Positions 25,565 through 35,075 of a stretch of 64,000 nt of DNA are shown in pieces (the first letter of the stretch is position 1; each line of letters begins with the position of its first letter). The position numbers and the translations under genes are program-made. The notes beneath the pieces were generated by a model. That model did no database searches. It was not told where the DNA came from and was given only the letters and a program-made list of their open reading frames with translations. This DNA comes from Rhodococcus rhodochrous (GTDB lineage Bacteria > Actinomycetota > Actinomycetes > Mycobacteriales > Mycobacteriaceae), in assembly GCF_014854695.1 (NCBI RefSeq), contig NZ_CP027557.1:620001-684000 (forward strand), read 5' to 3'.

Positions 25565-26641
25565 CTAGGCCGACGACTCCGTCCGGCGCAGGGCCGAGAG
25601 GGCGTCGATGCGCTCGACGGCCTCGGCGACGACGCGATCGATCAGCTCCTGGCAGCTCGGCAGGTCGTCGAGCATGCCGACGACCTGACCCGAGGCGAGC
25701 ACACCGGCTTCGGTGTTGCCCTCCACGAGACCGGCCTTGAGGAGCATGGGGGTGTTGGCGGCCATGATGATCTGCTGCCAGGTGCGGTCGCTCGCCTTCT
25801 TCATGGCGAGGCCGTCCTTGACGAGCGTCGACCACTTCATGCCCGTCATCGCCTTGAACTTCGTCGCGTTCCGGGCGGCCGCGAGCAGTCCCTTCGCGTA
25901 GGTGGACTTCTCGAGGCTGTTCACCAGGTCGGTGTTGAGCACCCGGTGCGGCATGCCGTCGACCTTGAGCGAGACGGTGGTGTCCTGCAGACCACGTGCG
26001 AGGTACTGCTGCTTGACCGAATCGGGAACGGCGCTGTCGCTCGTGAGCAGGAACCGCGTGCCCATCGCGACACCGGCAGCACCGTAGGACAGCGCGGCCG
26101 CGAGCCCGCGACCGTCGAAGAAGCCACCGGCCGCGATGACCGGGATGTCGACGGCGTCGAGCACGCTCGGCAGCAGCAGCGTCGTCGCGACGGGACCGGT
26201 GTGGCCACCGCCCTCGCCACCTTGCACGATCACCGCGTCGGCACCCCACGAGGCGACCTTCACGGCATGCTTGGCGGCACCGATCGACGGGATCACGACG
26301 ATGCCGTGATCCTTCAGCTTGGCGATCAGCTCCTTCTTCGGAGCGAGCGCGAATGACGCGACCTTGACCTTCTCGCGGATCAGCAGGTCGATGCGCTCGC
26401 CGGCGTCCGAAGCGTCGGCGCGCATGTTCACACCGAACGGCTTGTCGGTGAGCGACTTCGTCTTTGCCACGGCCGCTTCGAGTTCGGGGTAGGTCATCGT
26501 CGCCGAGGCGAGGATGCCGAGGCCACCGGCGTTCGACGTCGCGGCGGTCAGCCGTGGGCCGGACACCCAGCCCATGCCCGTCTGGACGATGGGGTGCTCG
26601 ATGCCCACGAGCTCCGTCAGTGCTGTGCGCAGGGTGCTCAC
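25565..26641 (-). CDS. ipdC: Flavin-dependent oxidoreductase IpdC (2-nitropropane dioxygenase-like)
   Basis: A 358-aa FMN-binding TIM-barrel protein of the nitronate monooxygenase/enoyl-reductase-like family. Landmarks are PIVQTGMGWVSGPRLTAATSNAGGLG at the N-terminus, VIPSIGAAKHAVKVASWGADAVIVQGGEGGGHTG (phosphate and flavin contacts) and PVIAAGGFFDGRGLAAALSYGAAGVAMGTRFL. IpdC acts in the HIP pathway on a ring-C/D CoA intermediate before IpdAB hydrolysis. It starts at a GTG overlapping the ipdB stop by 4 nt. The order echA20-ipdA-ipdB-ipdC matches Rv3550-Rv3553. Confidence 0.9.
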   Translation of the reverse strand: MSTLRTALTELVGIEHPIVQTGMGWVSGPRLTAATSNAGGLGILASATMTYPELEAAVAKTKSLTDKPFGVNMRADASDAGERIDLLIREKVKVASFALAPKKELIAKLKDHGIVVIPSIGAAKHAVKVASWGADAVIVQGGEGGGHTGPVATTLLLPSVLDAVDIPVIAAGGFFDGRGLAAALSYGAAGVAMGTRFLLTSDSAVPDSVKQQYLARGLQDTTVSLKVDGMPHRVLNTDLVNSLEKSTYAKGLLAAARNATKFKAMTGMKWSTLVKDGLAMKKASDRTWQQIIMAANTPMLLKAGLVEGNTEAGVLASGQVVGMLDDLPSCQELIDRVVAEAVERIDALSALRRTESSA

Positions 26642-27396
26642 AGCGCAACCTCACGGTCGCGGAGTCCCTTGGGGTCGATCACCTCTCGGATCAGACGCAG
26701 TTCCTCGGCGGTGGGTTCGCGGGTCACACCGGCCTCGTCGAGACCGGCGACCTCGAAGGACGTGTTCTCGGCGACGGTCGCGGCCTCGACACCCGGGTGC
26801 AGCGAGAGCGCCCGGAAGCTGTGGCCGGGGCCGCCGAAGTCGAAGACACCGAGATTGGTGACGACCCGCGCGATGTCCAGGAAACGGTACGCCGGGTTCT
26901 CGGGATCGACCTTGTCGTATCCGACACCCGAGACGATGTCGACCGTGTCGACGAAGACGCGCGAGGAATGCTTGCCGACCCAGTAGCTGGTCGCGTGGTT
27001 GATCGTGTTGCCGGGAGCGCCGCGCACACCGAACATCTGACGCGTCGGCTGCTGGAGCGGACCGAAGGCCGACAGGTTCTGGTTGCCGTACCGGTCGATC
27101 TGGTTGGCGCCCATCACGACGTGGCGGCGACCCGACGCCACGACGTCGAACACCTTGCGGAACGGCATCCAACCTTCGATCGGTGCCTTCGCGCCGAGGG
27201 CCGGGACCTCGGCGAGGATGAGTGCTTCACCGTCGGTGATCAACAGGTCGGGCTCGGTGGTGAGCTTGGCCAGGCGTGCGCCGATCTGCGGCAGTGTCGC
27301 CATCGGGCTCGCCATGATCTCGCCGGCACCCGAGAAGATGTCGGCGCATGCGATCGCGCAGTACTCGGCGCGGGTCACGGTCTCGGTGGTGGTCAT
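26638..27396 (-). CDS. ipdB: COCHEA-CoA hydrolase, beta subunit IpdB
   Basis: A 252-aa beta subunit of a class I CoA-transferase-fold heterodimer. IpdAB does not transfer CoA but hydrolytically opens the last carbocyclic ring (COCHEA-CoA). Visible features are EVPALGAKAPIEGWMPF, HVVMGANQIDRYGNQNLSAFG and GVRGAPGNTINHATSYWV. The ATG at 27396 overlaps the ipdA stop (ATGA), so the subunits are produced in a coupled way; the frame is open further upstream inside ipdA but that part is not family-like. It overlaps ipdC downstream by 4 nt. Confidence 0.91.
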   Translation of the reverse strand: MTTTETVTRAEYCAIACADIFSGAGEIMASPMATLPQIGARLAKLTTEPDLLITDGEALILAEVPALGAKAPIEGWMPFRKVFDVVASGRRHVVMGANQIDRYGNQNLSAFGPLQQPTRQMFGVRGAPGNTINHATSYWVGKHSSRVFVDTVDIVSGVGYDKVDPENPAYRFLDIARVVTNLGVFDFGGPGHSFRALSLHPGVEAATVAENTSFEVAGLDEAGVTREPTAEELRLIREVIDPKGLRDREVAL

Positions 27397-28271
27397 GCCT
27401 GCTCCTGTGCGAACTTCTGGACTGCGGCCTGGTAGTCGTCCTCGCTGCCCGAGAGGAAGCGGTCGACGAATGCCTGCCACGCCTCGGGGTCCTTGGCGGA
27501 CTCGGCGTAGTGGCGCTGGAACTTCTCGTCGCGGCCGTAGCTGTCGCCCGCGAGAGTGAAGTGCGCCCCGTTCGGCGCTTCGACGATCCCGTCGACCATC
27601 ATGCGGTTGAGCAGGAGTTGCTGGAGCGGAACCTCTTTCACGAGCTGCTCGGTCTCGACGATCTTCTCGACCGAGACGTAGCGCCGCTCGGCGGCCATGC
27701 AGTAGAGGTCGTCGAAGTACGGGTCGACACCCTGGTAGCCGGCGTTGCCGTGCTTGTCGCCGATGTTGAGGTGCACGAACGCAGCGTCGAGGTTCAGTGC
27801 CGGCATGGCGATGAGGGTCTCGGTGCCGTCCGGGCCGGGATACGGCGAGGTGACGGTCTTCAGTTCGCCTTCCCAGAAGTCGACGACGGCCGAGCCGAGT
27901 CCTGCGCGGATGGGCAGGAACGGCAGGCGTGCCGCGGCGGCCTCGAGGCCGCACTTGATCATGCCCTCGTCCATCTCGCGGGCGACGATCTCGCCGCCCG
28001 TGCGGGCCTTGGCGAACCACGGATCGTAGAACGGTGCCGAGTCGAGCGAGACGAATCCGTAGTAGGCCTTCTTCACCTTGCCCGCCGAGCACAGCAGGCC
28101 CAGGTCGGGGCCGCCGTAGGTGACGACGGTCAGATCCTTCACGTCCGAGCGGAGGATCGCCCGCACGAGGGCCATGGGCTTGCGGCGCGACCCCCAGCCA
28201 CCGAGGCCGATGGTCATTCCGCTGCGCAGCTCGCCGACCACGTCGTCGAGCGACATTCTCTTGTCACGCAT
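27393..28271 (-). CDS. ipdA: COCHEA-CoA hydrolase, alpha subunit IpdA
   Basis: A 292-aa alpha subunit partnering IpdB. CoA-transferase fold signatures include DGMTIGLGGWGSRRKPMALVRAI near residue 18, VTYGGPDLGLL and the ring-hydrolase segment ALNLDAAFVHLNIGDKHGNAGYQGVDPYFDDL. It hydrolyses a cyclic beta-diketone CoA thioester in the final steroid ring. It lies 30 bp after echA20 on the same strand and overlaps ipdB. This block would be transcribed from the KstR2 box at 29089-29106. Confidence 0.91.
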   Translation of the reverse strand: MRDKRMSLDDVVGELRSGMTIGLGGWGSRRKPMALVRAILRSDVKDLTVVTYGGPDLGLLCSAGKVKKAYYGFVSLDSAPFYDPWFAKARTGGEIVAREMDEGMIKCGLEAAAARLPFLPIRAGLGSAVVDFWEGELKTVTSPYPGPDGTETLIAMPALNLDAAFVHLNIGDKHGNAGYQGVDPYFDDLYCMAAERRYVSVEKIVETEQLVKEVPLQQLLLNRMMVDGIVEAPNGAHFTLAGDSYGRDEKFQRHYAESAKDPEAWQAFVDRFLSGSEDDYQAAVQKFAQEQA

Positions 28272-28301
28272 GGTGTTCCGAACTCCTGGTGGTGTGAGGC
28301 G

Positions 28302-29063
28302 TCAGCTGTTGCTGCGCGGCTTTCCTGTTGCGACGAACTCGTCGCGGTGCTCGTCGGCGATGCCGGCGAGATTCAGCTCGAAGGTGAAACCCTGCTCGAG
28401 GCGGTAGCTCGTCTTCACGTCGACGGGGTCGATGCGGTTGATGGCTTCCTTCGCGCGGCGGATGACGCGGGTGTCCTTCGCGGCGATCGTCTCGGCGACC
28501 TCGCGTGCGGTGGCGTCCAGTTCGCTGCGCGGCACGACCTTGTACACCGAACCGAAGTGCTCGAGCTGCTGCGCGGTGACGTTCTGCGCCGTGTAGTAGA
28601 GGGTGCGCATCATGTGCTGAGGGACGAGGCGCGCGAGATGCGTTGCGGCGCCGAGCGCACCGCGGTCGACCTCGGGCAGACCGAAGACGGCGTCGTCGGA
28701 GGCGACGATGACGTCCGCGTTGCCGACGAGGCCGATGCCGCCTCCGACGCAGAAGCCGTTGACGGCGACGATCACCGGTACCTCGCAGTCGTAGACGGCG
28801 GCGAATGCGGCGGCGCACCCGTGGTTGGCGGCGATCAGGGCGTCGAACCCTTCGGTGGCCTGCATTTCCTTGATGTCCACACCCGCGTTGAAGCCTCTGC
28901 CCTCGGCGCGCAGGATCACCGCGTGGGTGTCGAGACTGCGCCCGGCCGTGGTCACGGCCTCGGCCAGGTCGAACCAGGCCTGTGAGGGAAGAGCGTTCAC
29001 GGGCGGGAAGTCGACGGTGACCGTGGTGATACCGGCGCTGTCGGAGGTCGAGGTGATGCCCAT
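28302..29063 (-). CDS. echA20: Ring-hydrolysing crotonase-family enzyme EchA20
   Basis: A 253-aa crotonase superfamily enzyme that, in the published HIP pathway, hydrolyses a ring of the bicyclic CoA intermediate instead of hydrating a double bond. Signatures are EGRGFNAGVDIKEMQ (first oxyanion loop, about residue 55-70) and NGFCVGGGIGLVGNADVIVAS (second, about 100-120). Its ATG at 29063 lies 26 bp from the KstR2 palindrome. It heads the minus-strand operon echA20-ipdA-ipdB-ipdC. In M. tuberculosis echA20 (Rv3550) is divergent from Rv3549c; here a different gene occupies the divergent position and the Rv3549c-like gene is 26 kb away. Confidence 0.9.
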   Translation of the reverse strand: MGITSTSDSAGITTVTVDFPPVNALPSQAWFDLAEAVTTAGRSLDTHAVILRAEGRGFNAGVDIKEMQATEGFDALIAANHGCAAAFAAVYDCEVPVIVAVNGFCVGGGIGLVGNADVIVASDDAVFGLPEVDRGALGAATHLARLVPQHMMRTLYYTAQNVTAQQLEHFGSVYKVVPRSELDATAREVAETIAAKDTRVIRRAKEAINRIDPVDVKTSYRLEQGFTFELNLAGIADEHRDEFVATGKPRSNS

Positions 29064-29081
29064 GGCATGTTCCTAACGTCT

Positions 29082-29111
29082 GTACCGAACCAAGCGATTG
29101 CTTGGTAAGTT
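29082..29111. promoter_or_regulatory. KstR2 operator/promoter segment upstream of echA20 (left copy of a 30-bp repeat)
   Basis: Contains ACCAAGCGATTGCTTGGT (29089-29106), 7-bp arms around GATT, matching the KstR2 operator type. The whole 30-bp segment 29082-29111 is repeated identically, in the same orientation, at 55228-55257. It lies between echA20 (minus) and the FadA3-like thiolase (plus), so it can control both. Confidence 0.82.
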
Positions 29112-29187
29112 AGCACAGGATAGCCGCCGGACCCAGAGGGTCGAAGGGTCGTAGGGTCGAAGTACGACCGAACATCGAGGAGAGAAG

Positions 29188-30405
29188 ATGCCCGAAGCAG
29201 TAATCGTGTCCGCAGTACGGTCGCCGATCGGCCGAGCGCGTAAGGGCTCGCTCGCGTCGATCCGTCCGGACGACCTCGCGACGCAGATGGTCGCCGCAGC
29301 GCTCGCGAAGGTTCCCGAGCTCGATCCCGCCGAGATCGACGACCTCATGCTCGGTTGCGGCCAGCCCGCAGGCCAGTCCGGCTTCAACATCGCGCGTGTC
29401 GTGGCGGTCCAGCTCGGCTACGACTTCCTGCCGGGTGTCACCGTCAACCGCTACTGCTCGTCGTCGCTGCAGACCACCCGCATGGCGCTGCACGCCATCA
29501 AGGCCGGCGAGGGCGACGTGTTCGTCTCGGCCGGCGTCGAGTCGGTGTCGAGCTTCGTCACCGGCAACGCCGACGGACTGCCGAATACGAAGAACCCGCT
29601 GTTCGACGACGCGCAGGCGCGCAGTGCGAAGCTCGCCGAGGGTGGCGTGGCGTGGACCGACCCGCGCAACGAAGGCCTGCTTCCGGACGTCTACCTCGGC
29701 ATGGGGCAGACCGCCGAGAACGTCGCCTCGCACACCGGCATCTCCCGCGAGGACCAGGACCGCTGGGGCGTGCGTTCGCACAACCGGGCCGAGGAAGCCA
29801 TCAAGAGCGGCTTCTTCGAGCGCGAGATCACCCCGGTGACCCTCGCCGACGGCACCGTCGTGTCCACCGACGACGGTCCGCGTCCGGGCACCACCTACGA
29901 GGCGGTCAGCCAGCTGAAGCCGGTCTTCCGCCCCGACGGCACCGTGACCGCCGGCAACGCCTGCCCGCTCAACGACGGTGCGGCCGCCCTGGTGATCATG
30001 TCCGACACCAAGGCGAAAGAACTCGGGCTGACCCCGCTCGCACGTGTCGTCTCCACCGGTGTCTCGGGCCTGTCCCCGGAGATCATGGGCCTCGGACCGA
30101 TCGACGCGACCCGCAAGGCTCTGGCCAACGCGAACATGGGAATCGACGACATCGACCTGTTCGAGATCAACGAGGCCTTCGCCGTCCAGGTCCTCGGTTC
30201 CGCTCGTGAACTCGGTATCGACGAGGACAAGCTCAACGTCAACGGCGGCGCGATCGCGCTCGGTCACCCCTTCGGAATGACCGGTGCCCGCATCACCACG
30301 ACACTCATCAACAACCTGCGCACCCACGACAAGCAGTTCGGTGTCGAGACGATGTGCGTCGGTGGAGGCCAGGGCATGGCGATGGTGCTCGAGCGGTTGA
30401 GCTGA
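29188..30405 (+). CDS. Acetyl-CoA acyltransferase (FadA3-like thiolase)
   Basis: A 405-aa thiolase closest in character to mycobacterial FadA3 (Rv1074c). Cys90 in VNRYCSSSLQ is the nucleophile, GHPFGMTG supplies the histidine and TMCVGGGQG the second cysteine. It starts at an ATG with an AGGAGAG ribosome site, downstream of the left 30-bp KstR2 segment. It lies at the edge of the steroid module and could perform thiolysis of a C5-type side chain, a job FadA5 does for cholesterol; this is inference. A general beta-oxidation role is the alternative. Confidence 0.86.
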   Translation: MPEAVIVSAVRSPIGRARKGSLASIRPDDLATQMVAAALAKVPELDPAEIDDLMLGCGQPAGQSGFNIARVVAVQLGYDFLPGVTVNRYCSSSLQTTRMALHAIKAGEGDVFVSAGVESVSSFVTGNADGLPNTKNPLFDDAQARSAKLAEGGVAWTDPRNEGLLPDVYLGMGQTAENVASHTGISREDQDRWGVRSHNRAEEAIKSGFFEREITPVTLADGTVVSTDDGPRPGTTYEAVSQLKPVFRPDGTVTAGNACPLNDGAAALVIMSDTKAKELGLTPLARVVSTGVSGLSPEIMGLGPIDATRKALANANMGIDDIDLFEINEAFAVQVLGSARELGIDEDKLNVNGGAIALGHPFGMTGARITTTLINNLRTHDKQFGVETMCVGGGQGMAMVLERLS

Positions 30406-30417
30406 GCCGACCCCGTT

Positions 30418-30449
30418 CGGGTGGGCCGGGCTCCGGCCCGGTCCACCCG
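30418..30449. terminator. Hairpin between convergent thiolase and CoA-ligase genes
   Basis: CGGGTGG/CCACCCG and CGGGC/GCCCG arms form a GC-rich stem with a small tetraloop, 13 bp after the thiolase stop and 28 bp from the end of the convergent ligase gene. It is probably a bidirectional terminator. Confidence 0.6.
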
Positions 30450-30477
30450 GTGGCGCTCGTGAGGCGCAGGCGTGCGG

Positions 30478-32157
30478 TTACCAGGGTCCGGACGTGTCGC
30501 GCCATCCCTTGCGGATGATCTTCCCAGTAGCGTTGCGCGGCAACAGGGAGGACGTCAGCGTCCACTGCGTCGGCACCTTGAAGTATGCGAGATGCTCGGA
30601 AGCGAAAGTCGTCAATTCCTCGACGGTGACCGTGGAGCCTTCGACGAGCACGACCACCGCCGCCACCTCCTGACCCCATTCCGGGTGGGGAGCGCCGGTC
30701 ACCATGCATTCGCGGACCGCCGGGTGCAGGGAGAGGACGCGTTCGACCTCCGACGGGTAGACATTTTCGCCGTTCTGGTGGATGAGGTCGGCGCGCCGGC
30801 CCACCAGACGCAGCCGGCCGTTCTCCACAACTCCGAAATCACCTGTGCGCAACCAGCGGTCGGGCGTGATCGCCTCGGCTGTCGCGGCTTCGTCGTCCCA
30901 GTAGCCGAGCATGACGAAGGGGCTGCGCACACACACCTCACCCACGCGGCCGTCGGGCAGCCATGCGCCGGTCTGATCCCGGATCTCGAGGCTCACCGTG
31001 ATGATCGGCGCGCCCACCGTGCCGGGGAACTCCTCGAGTTCGGCGGCAGAGGCCACCGCGATCGACGTGCTGCACTCGGTGATGGTGTAGCTGTCGACCA
31101 TGGCGTGCTTGCCGAACGGGAGCCGCTCGCGCAGACGCTGCTTGAACTCGGGTGTCGACGGTTCCGAGGACAGGGTGAAGCGTGTCAGCGAGGTCAGGTC
31201 GTATCTGTCGAGGTCTTCGTCCTCGAGCATCCGCGCCGCCATCGACGGCACGGCCATCCAATGGGTGACCTGCTCCGCTTCGATGAGTTCGAGCACGGGA
31301 TGTACCCCGTACCATCCCTGATTCATCACCACGGTGCTGCCGGTGGCCAGGCGCGGCACGATCGTGTTGTGCAGGCTCGTGATGTGGAACAGCGAGGACG
31401 TCAGCAGATATCTGGAGTCCGACGGCACCGACCGGTCGTATGCAGCCCCGGTCCAGATCGTCGCGATCGCGTCGAGGTACCGGTGGTAGTCGACCACCGC
31501 CAGCAGATTCCGTTGCGAGTGCAACGCACCTTTGGGGTCGCCGCTCGTGCCCGAGGTGTACAGGAGAACGGCGGGATCGTCCTCGGCGACCCGCGGCGGC
31601 GGCGGTTGCGCGCCGTCGAACTCCGCGACCAGCCGCGGTAGATCCTCCTCGATCGACAACACCACGGTCTGCGCACGATCGATGCCGGCGACGGCCGCGG
31701 TACGCGGACCGTCGACGAACACCACCCGCGGTCGCGAATGGCGGATACCGAACTCCAGTTCCGGCTGGACCCACCAGGCGTTCAATCCCACCGAGATCGC
31801 GCCGAGGGCCTGTGTCGCCCAGAACGCGGTGACCCATTCGGGTCTGTTCGCCGACAGGATCGCCACGCGGTCGCCCGAGCGCACCCCGTACCGCTCGTGC
31901 AGGGCTGCGGCGAGGGCGTAGGACATGCGTGCGTTCTGGGCGAAGGTGATCCGGCGATCGGCGGTGACCAGGTACTCGCGGTCGCCCCAGACGAGGGACT
32001 GCGAGAGCAGATCCGCCACGGCGACGTCACGTTTACGCATGACGGGCATCGCGGTGCCCAGGACTTCCTGCACGACGATCTCGAACTCGCCGCCGGGGCC
32101 GGTGAGGCGCGATACCAGCTGATCGAGGAAATGGGAGGGATCGGACGGGATGGTCAT
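30478..32157 (-). CDS. AMP-dependent acyl-CoA synthetase (steroid side-chain type)
   Basis: An acyl-CoA synthetase of 559 aa. The motifs are [17 protein letters not shown] (phosphate loop), [11 protein letters not shown] (adenine motif), [33 protein letters not shown] (hinge) and [12 protein letters not shown] (catalytic Lys). The ATG at 32157 starts MTIPSDPS; an upstream in-frame extension lacks coding character. It is divergent from the hydratase gene at 32393. Rhodococcal steroid clusters contain dedicated ligases for short acyl side chains (for example the CasG/CasI group for cholate); this could be one, but the substrate is not decided by sequence. Confidence 0.84.
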   Translation of the reverse strand: MTIPSDPSHFLDQLVSRLTGPGGEFEIVVQEVLGTAMPVMRKRDVAVADLLSQSLVWGDREYLVTADRRITFAQNARMSYALAAALHERYGVRSGDRVAILSANRPEWVTAFWATQALGAISVGLNAWWVQPELEFGIRHSRPRVVFVDGPRTAAVAGIDRAQTVVLSIEEDLPRLVAEFDGAQPPPPRVAEDDPAVLLYTSGTSGDPKGALHSQRNLLAVVDYHRYLDAIATIWTGAAYDRSVPSDSRYLLTSSLFHITSLHNTIVPRLATGSTVVMNQGWYGVHPVLELIEAEQVTHWMAVPSMAARMLEDEDLDRYDLTSLTRFTLSSEPSTPEFKQRLRERLPFGKHAMVDSYTITECSTSIAVASAAELEEFPGTVGAPIITVSLEIRDQTGAWLPDGRVGEVCVRSPFVMLGYWDDEAATAEAITPDRWLRTGDFGVVENGRLRLVGRRADLIHQNGENVYPSEVERVLSLHPAVRECMVTGAPHPEWGQEVAAVVVLVEGSTVTVEELTTFASEHLAYFKVPTQWTLTSSLLPRNATGKIIRKGWRDTSGPW

Positions 32158-32392
32158 CGCCTGTATCCCACCGGTGTCCCTGCACGCTTCACGAACGTCC
32201 CCTCCTCCATCGAGTGCGTACCGCCAGAATCTCACGACGGGTCACCCCGACCTCGAATGTACCGGTGAGTGGGACGGGCGGTGACGGTCACCACCGCTCT
32301 CCCTAGCCTGTGACCTGGGCGTCTGTGGAAAGCGAGGTCCTGTCTCCGTCGGGCCGCCGCCCGGCGCCCCCATGAGAAAGGACTGAGATCGA

Positions 32393-33202
32393 ATGACCGC
32401 AACGACGTCGACGCCCGCGCAGTGGCGAGGCCACGACCTGGGTGCCCGCACGGTCCGATACGACGAACGGGACGCGATCCTGTACGCGCTCGCGGTGGGC
32501 GCCGGTGCGACGGACCTCGACCTCGTGTTCGAAGAGCGGCTGCGGGTACTGCCGACGTTCGCTCTGACGCTGGCCCAGTGGGCACCGGATGCGCTCGGTG
32601 CGCTCGGTGCCTTCGACACGTCCACCGCGCTCCACGGCTCCCAGAGCCTCGAGGTGCTCGCACCGTTGCCGCGTTCCGGGGAGATCGCGATGTCGGCGCG
32701 CGTCGGTGAGGTCTGGGACAAGGGCCGGGCGGCGGTGTTCGAGGTCGTCGTCGAGAGCGAGTTCTTCGTCGCGACCTGGTCGTTGTTCGCACCGGGAGCG
32801 GGAGGTTTCGGCGGCGAGCGCGGACCGTCGGCGCCGGCTGCGCCGGAGGGGGAGGCCGACCTGGTCGGCACGCTCACCACCCACGCCGACCAGGCCGCGC
32901 TCTACCGGCTGACCGGCGACCGGCACCACATCCACATCGATCCCGAGGCCGCAGCGCGAATCGGACAGCCCCGCCCGATCCTGCACGGACTGTGCACGCT
33001 CGCCGCCGCGACGCTGCCCCTGGCCGACATGCTCGGAGCGCACCCGGCTGATCTGACGATGCTGTTCGGGCGGTTCGCGGCCCCCGTCTTCCCGGGCGAT
33101 GCGGCACAGGTCCGCGCCTGGGGTGACGCAGCGGATGCCCGCTTCGACGTCGTCACGGAGACCGGCGCCGTTCTGTCCGGCGGTCGCGCCGCTTTCGCTT
33201 GA
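32393..33202 (+). CDS. MaoC-type double hot-dog enoyl-CoA hydratase (ChsH3-like)
   Basis: A 269-aa (R)-specific enoyl-CoA hydratase 2 with tandem hot-dog folds. The C-terminal catalytic motif is TGDRHHIHIDPEAA, containing the Asp/His dyad of hydratase 2 enzymes. N-terminal segments RVLPTFALTLAQW, VLAPLPRSGEI and VWDKGRAAVFE resemble M. tuberculosis Rv3538 (ChsH3), the hydratase for the first cycle of steroid side-chain beta-oxidation. It is followed by the FadD17-like ligase, kshA, a small Cys protein and an SDR in one plus-strand operon, which supports a steroid function. Confidence 0.85.
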   Translation: MTATTSTPAQWRGHDLGARTVRYDERDAILYALAVGAGATDLDLVFEERLRVLPTFALTLAQWAPDALGALGAFDTSTALHGSQSLEVLAPLPRSGEIAMSARVGEVWDKGRAAVFEVVVESEFFVATWSLFAPGAGGFGGERGPSAPAAPEGEADLVGTLTTHADQAALYRLTGDRHHIHIDPEAAARIGQPRPILHGLCTLAAATLPLADMLGAHPADLTMLFGRFAAPVFPGDAAQVRAWGDAADARFDVVTETGAVLSGGRAAFA

Positions 33203-33228
33203 TCGCCACAACCGTCTGGAGGAAAGAC

Positions 33229-34908
33229 TTGGACACGTTCGCAGAAGTAGTGCGCGCTCGTCACGGTGACCCGAAGGTGGGGTTGCGTTTCGAGGACCAG
33301 CAGTGGACCTGGGGCGAGGTGGTCCAGGAAAGTGCCGATCGTGCCGCCGCGATCGTGGCGACCGTGCCCGCCCCGGCAGATCGGCAGCGTCATATCGGGA
33401 TACTTCTCGAGAACGTCCCGGATTTCGTGTTCTGGATCGGTGCGGGCGCTCTGGCCGGGGCGGCCGTGGTGGGTATCAACGCCAGCCGTAGCGGTCCGGA
33501 GATCGCCCGGGACATCCGGCACGCGGATATCGACCTCGTGGTCACCGAGTCCCGCCTCGCCCATCTCCTCGAGGGCACCGACCACGGGTTGCCCGCCGAC
33601 AGGATCTACGACATCGACGACGCGCGGTACGGGCAGTTCCTCGAGCCGTTCCGCGGCGCGGACCTGCCGGGGACCATCCCGTCCGCCGACGACATCGCGC
33701 TGCTGCTGTTCAGTTCCGGGTCCACCGGTGCCCCGAAGGCCGTCATCGTCGGTCAGGGACGATTCGCCCGACTCCTCGGGCCGCTGACCGAGCGTGTGCG
33801 CATGCGCGAGGATTCGGTGGCCTATCTGTGCATGCCGCTCTTCCACGGGAACGCGCTCATGCTCAACCTCGGCACGGCCATGCATGCCGGCGCGACCGTC
33901 TGTCTGATCCGGAAGTTCTCGGCGAGCAGATTCGCCTCCGACGTCCACCGTTACGGCGCCACCTTCGTCAATTATGTCGGACGCGCCCTGTCGTACATCC
34001 TGAGTCGGCCGGAGGACCCCCGTGACCGCGCGAGCACCCTCGAACTCGCGTTCGGCACCGAGGCGTCCGAAGCCGACGTGGCCCGCTTCTCCGAACGCTT
34101 CGGCTGCACGGTCGTCGAGGGTTACGGCATGAGCGAAGGTGTCTTCCGCATCAACCGCACCCCCGACACTCCGACCGGATCGCTCGGCGTCGCCGTCGGA
34201 GGTGTCGACGTCCGGATCCTCGACGAGGACACGGGGCAGGAGTGCCCTCGCGCCCGTTTCGACGAGACCGGTCGTCTCCTCAACAGTGACGCCGTCGGTC
34301 AGATCGTCGCGTGTGGTGCCGCCCACACCTTCGAGGGCTACTACAAGAATCCCGAGGCGATGGCCGACCGGGTCAAGGGCGACGATTTCTGGTCGGGGGA
34401 CCTCGGGTACCGCGACGAGAACGGCTTCTTCTACTTCGCCGGAAGATCCTCCGACTGGCTTCGCGTGGACAGCGAGAACTTCTCCGCCACCCCGGTCGAG
34501 CGCATCATCCTGCGGGTGCCGGGCGTTCTGTCCGCCCCGGTCTTCGCCGTGCCCGATCCCACGACCGGAGATCAGGTCATGTGCGCCGTCGAACTCGAGC
34601 CCGGTGCGGAGTTCGATCCGGTGGTCTTCGGGGCGACCCTCGCCGAGCAGCCCGACATGGGTGACAAGTGGTGGCCGCGATTCGTGCGCGTCACCGACCG
34701 GATCCCGCTGACGGGGAGCAACAAGGTGAACAAGGCTCCGTTGCGGGCGGTCGCGTGGAACACCTCCGACACGGTCTACGTGCGTGTCGGACGGACCTCC
34801 GAGTACGTGCTGCTCGACGACGCGGAACGCGCACGCATCGAGAAGGAGTTCGTCGCCAACGGCCGAGCGGCCCTGATGCCGACCGCCGAGCCTGCCCCGG
34901 TTGCGTGA
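33229..34908 (+). CDS. AMP-dependent acyl-CoA synthetase, FadD17-like
   Basis: This 559-aa ligase is most similar in character to FadD17 of the mycobacterial cholesterol locus. Shared features include LLFSSGSTGAPKAVIV, the MPLFHGNALMLNLG segment, RKFSASRFASDVHRYGATFVNYVG, VEGYGMSEG and SGDLGYRDENGFFYFAGRSSDWLRVDSEN. The start is the TTG at 33229, because a strong GGAGGAAAG ribosome site ends three bases before it; an in-frame TTG at 33199 would overlap the preceding gene without such a site. FadD17/CasI-type enzymes activate shortened steroid side chains. The second ligase at 30478 gives the module two such enzymes. Confidence 0.85.
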   Translation: MDTFAEVVRARHGDPKVGLRFEDQQWTWGEVVQESADRAAAIVATVPAPADRQRHIGILLENVPDFVFWIGAGALAGAAVVGINASRSGPEIARDIRHADIDLVVTESRLAHLLEGTDHGLPADRIYDIDDARYGQFLEPFRGADLPGTIPSADDIALLLFSSGSTGAPKAVIVGQGRFARLLGPLTERVRMREDSVAYLCMPLFHGNALMLNLGTAMHAGATVCLIRKFSASRFASDVHRYGATFVNYVGRALSYILSRPEDPRDRASTLELAFGTEASEADVARFSERFGCTVVEGYGMSEGVFRINRTPDTPTGSLGVAVGGVDVRILDEDTGQECPRARFDETGRLLNSDAVGQIVACGAAHTFEGYYKNPEAMADRVKGDDFWSGDLGYRDENGFFYFAGRSSDWLRVDSENFSATPVERIILRVPGVLSAPVFAVPDPTTGDQVMCAVELEPGAEFDPVVFGATLAEQPDMGDKWWPRFVRVTDRIPLTGSNKVNKAPLRAVAWNTSDTVYVRVGRTSEYVLLDDAERARIEKEFVANGRAALMPTAEPAPVA

Positions 34909-34970
34909 TCGCGACCCGGCGCGGTCTCAGGACGGCGGAAGGTCTCGACCAGTGAGATGTCCTCATCAGG

Positions 34971-34986
34971 GGTGATACCGATCACC
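34971..34986. promoter_or_regulatory. Palindrome upstream of kshA
   Basis: GGTGATACCGATCACC has 6-bp arms around ACCG and is followed by CTAGCG, a possible -10 element. It lies 90 bp upstream of the kshA start in an otherwise empty 167-bp gap. A regulatory role is only a suggestion. Confidence 0.35.
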
Positions 34987-35075
34987 TAGCGTTTCGGTCG
35001 TATCGCGACGGAATGCTCCAGCGGACTCCGCCGCCTGACCTCCTCAACGCTTCCCTCCCGAAAGGACGGACGACC

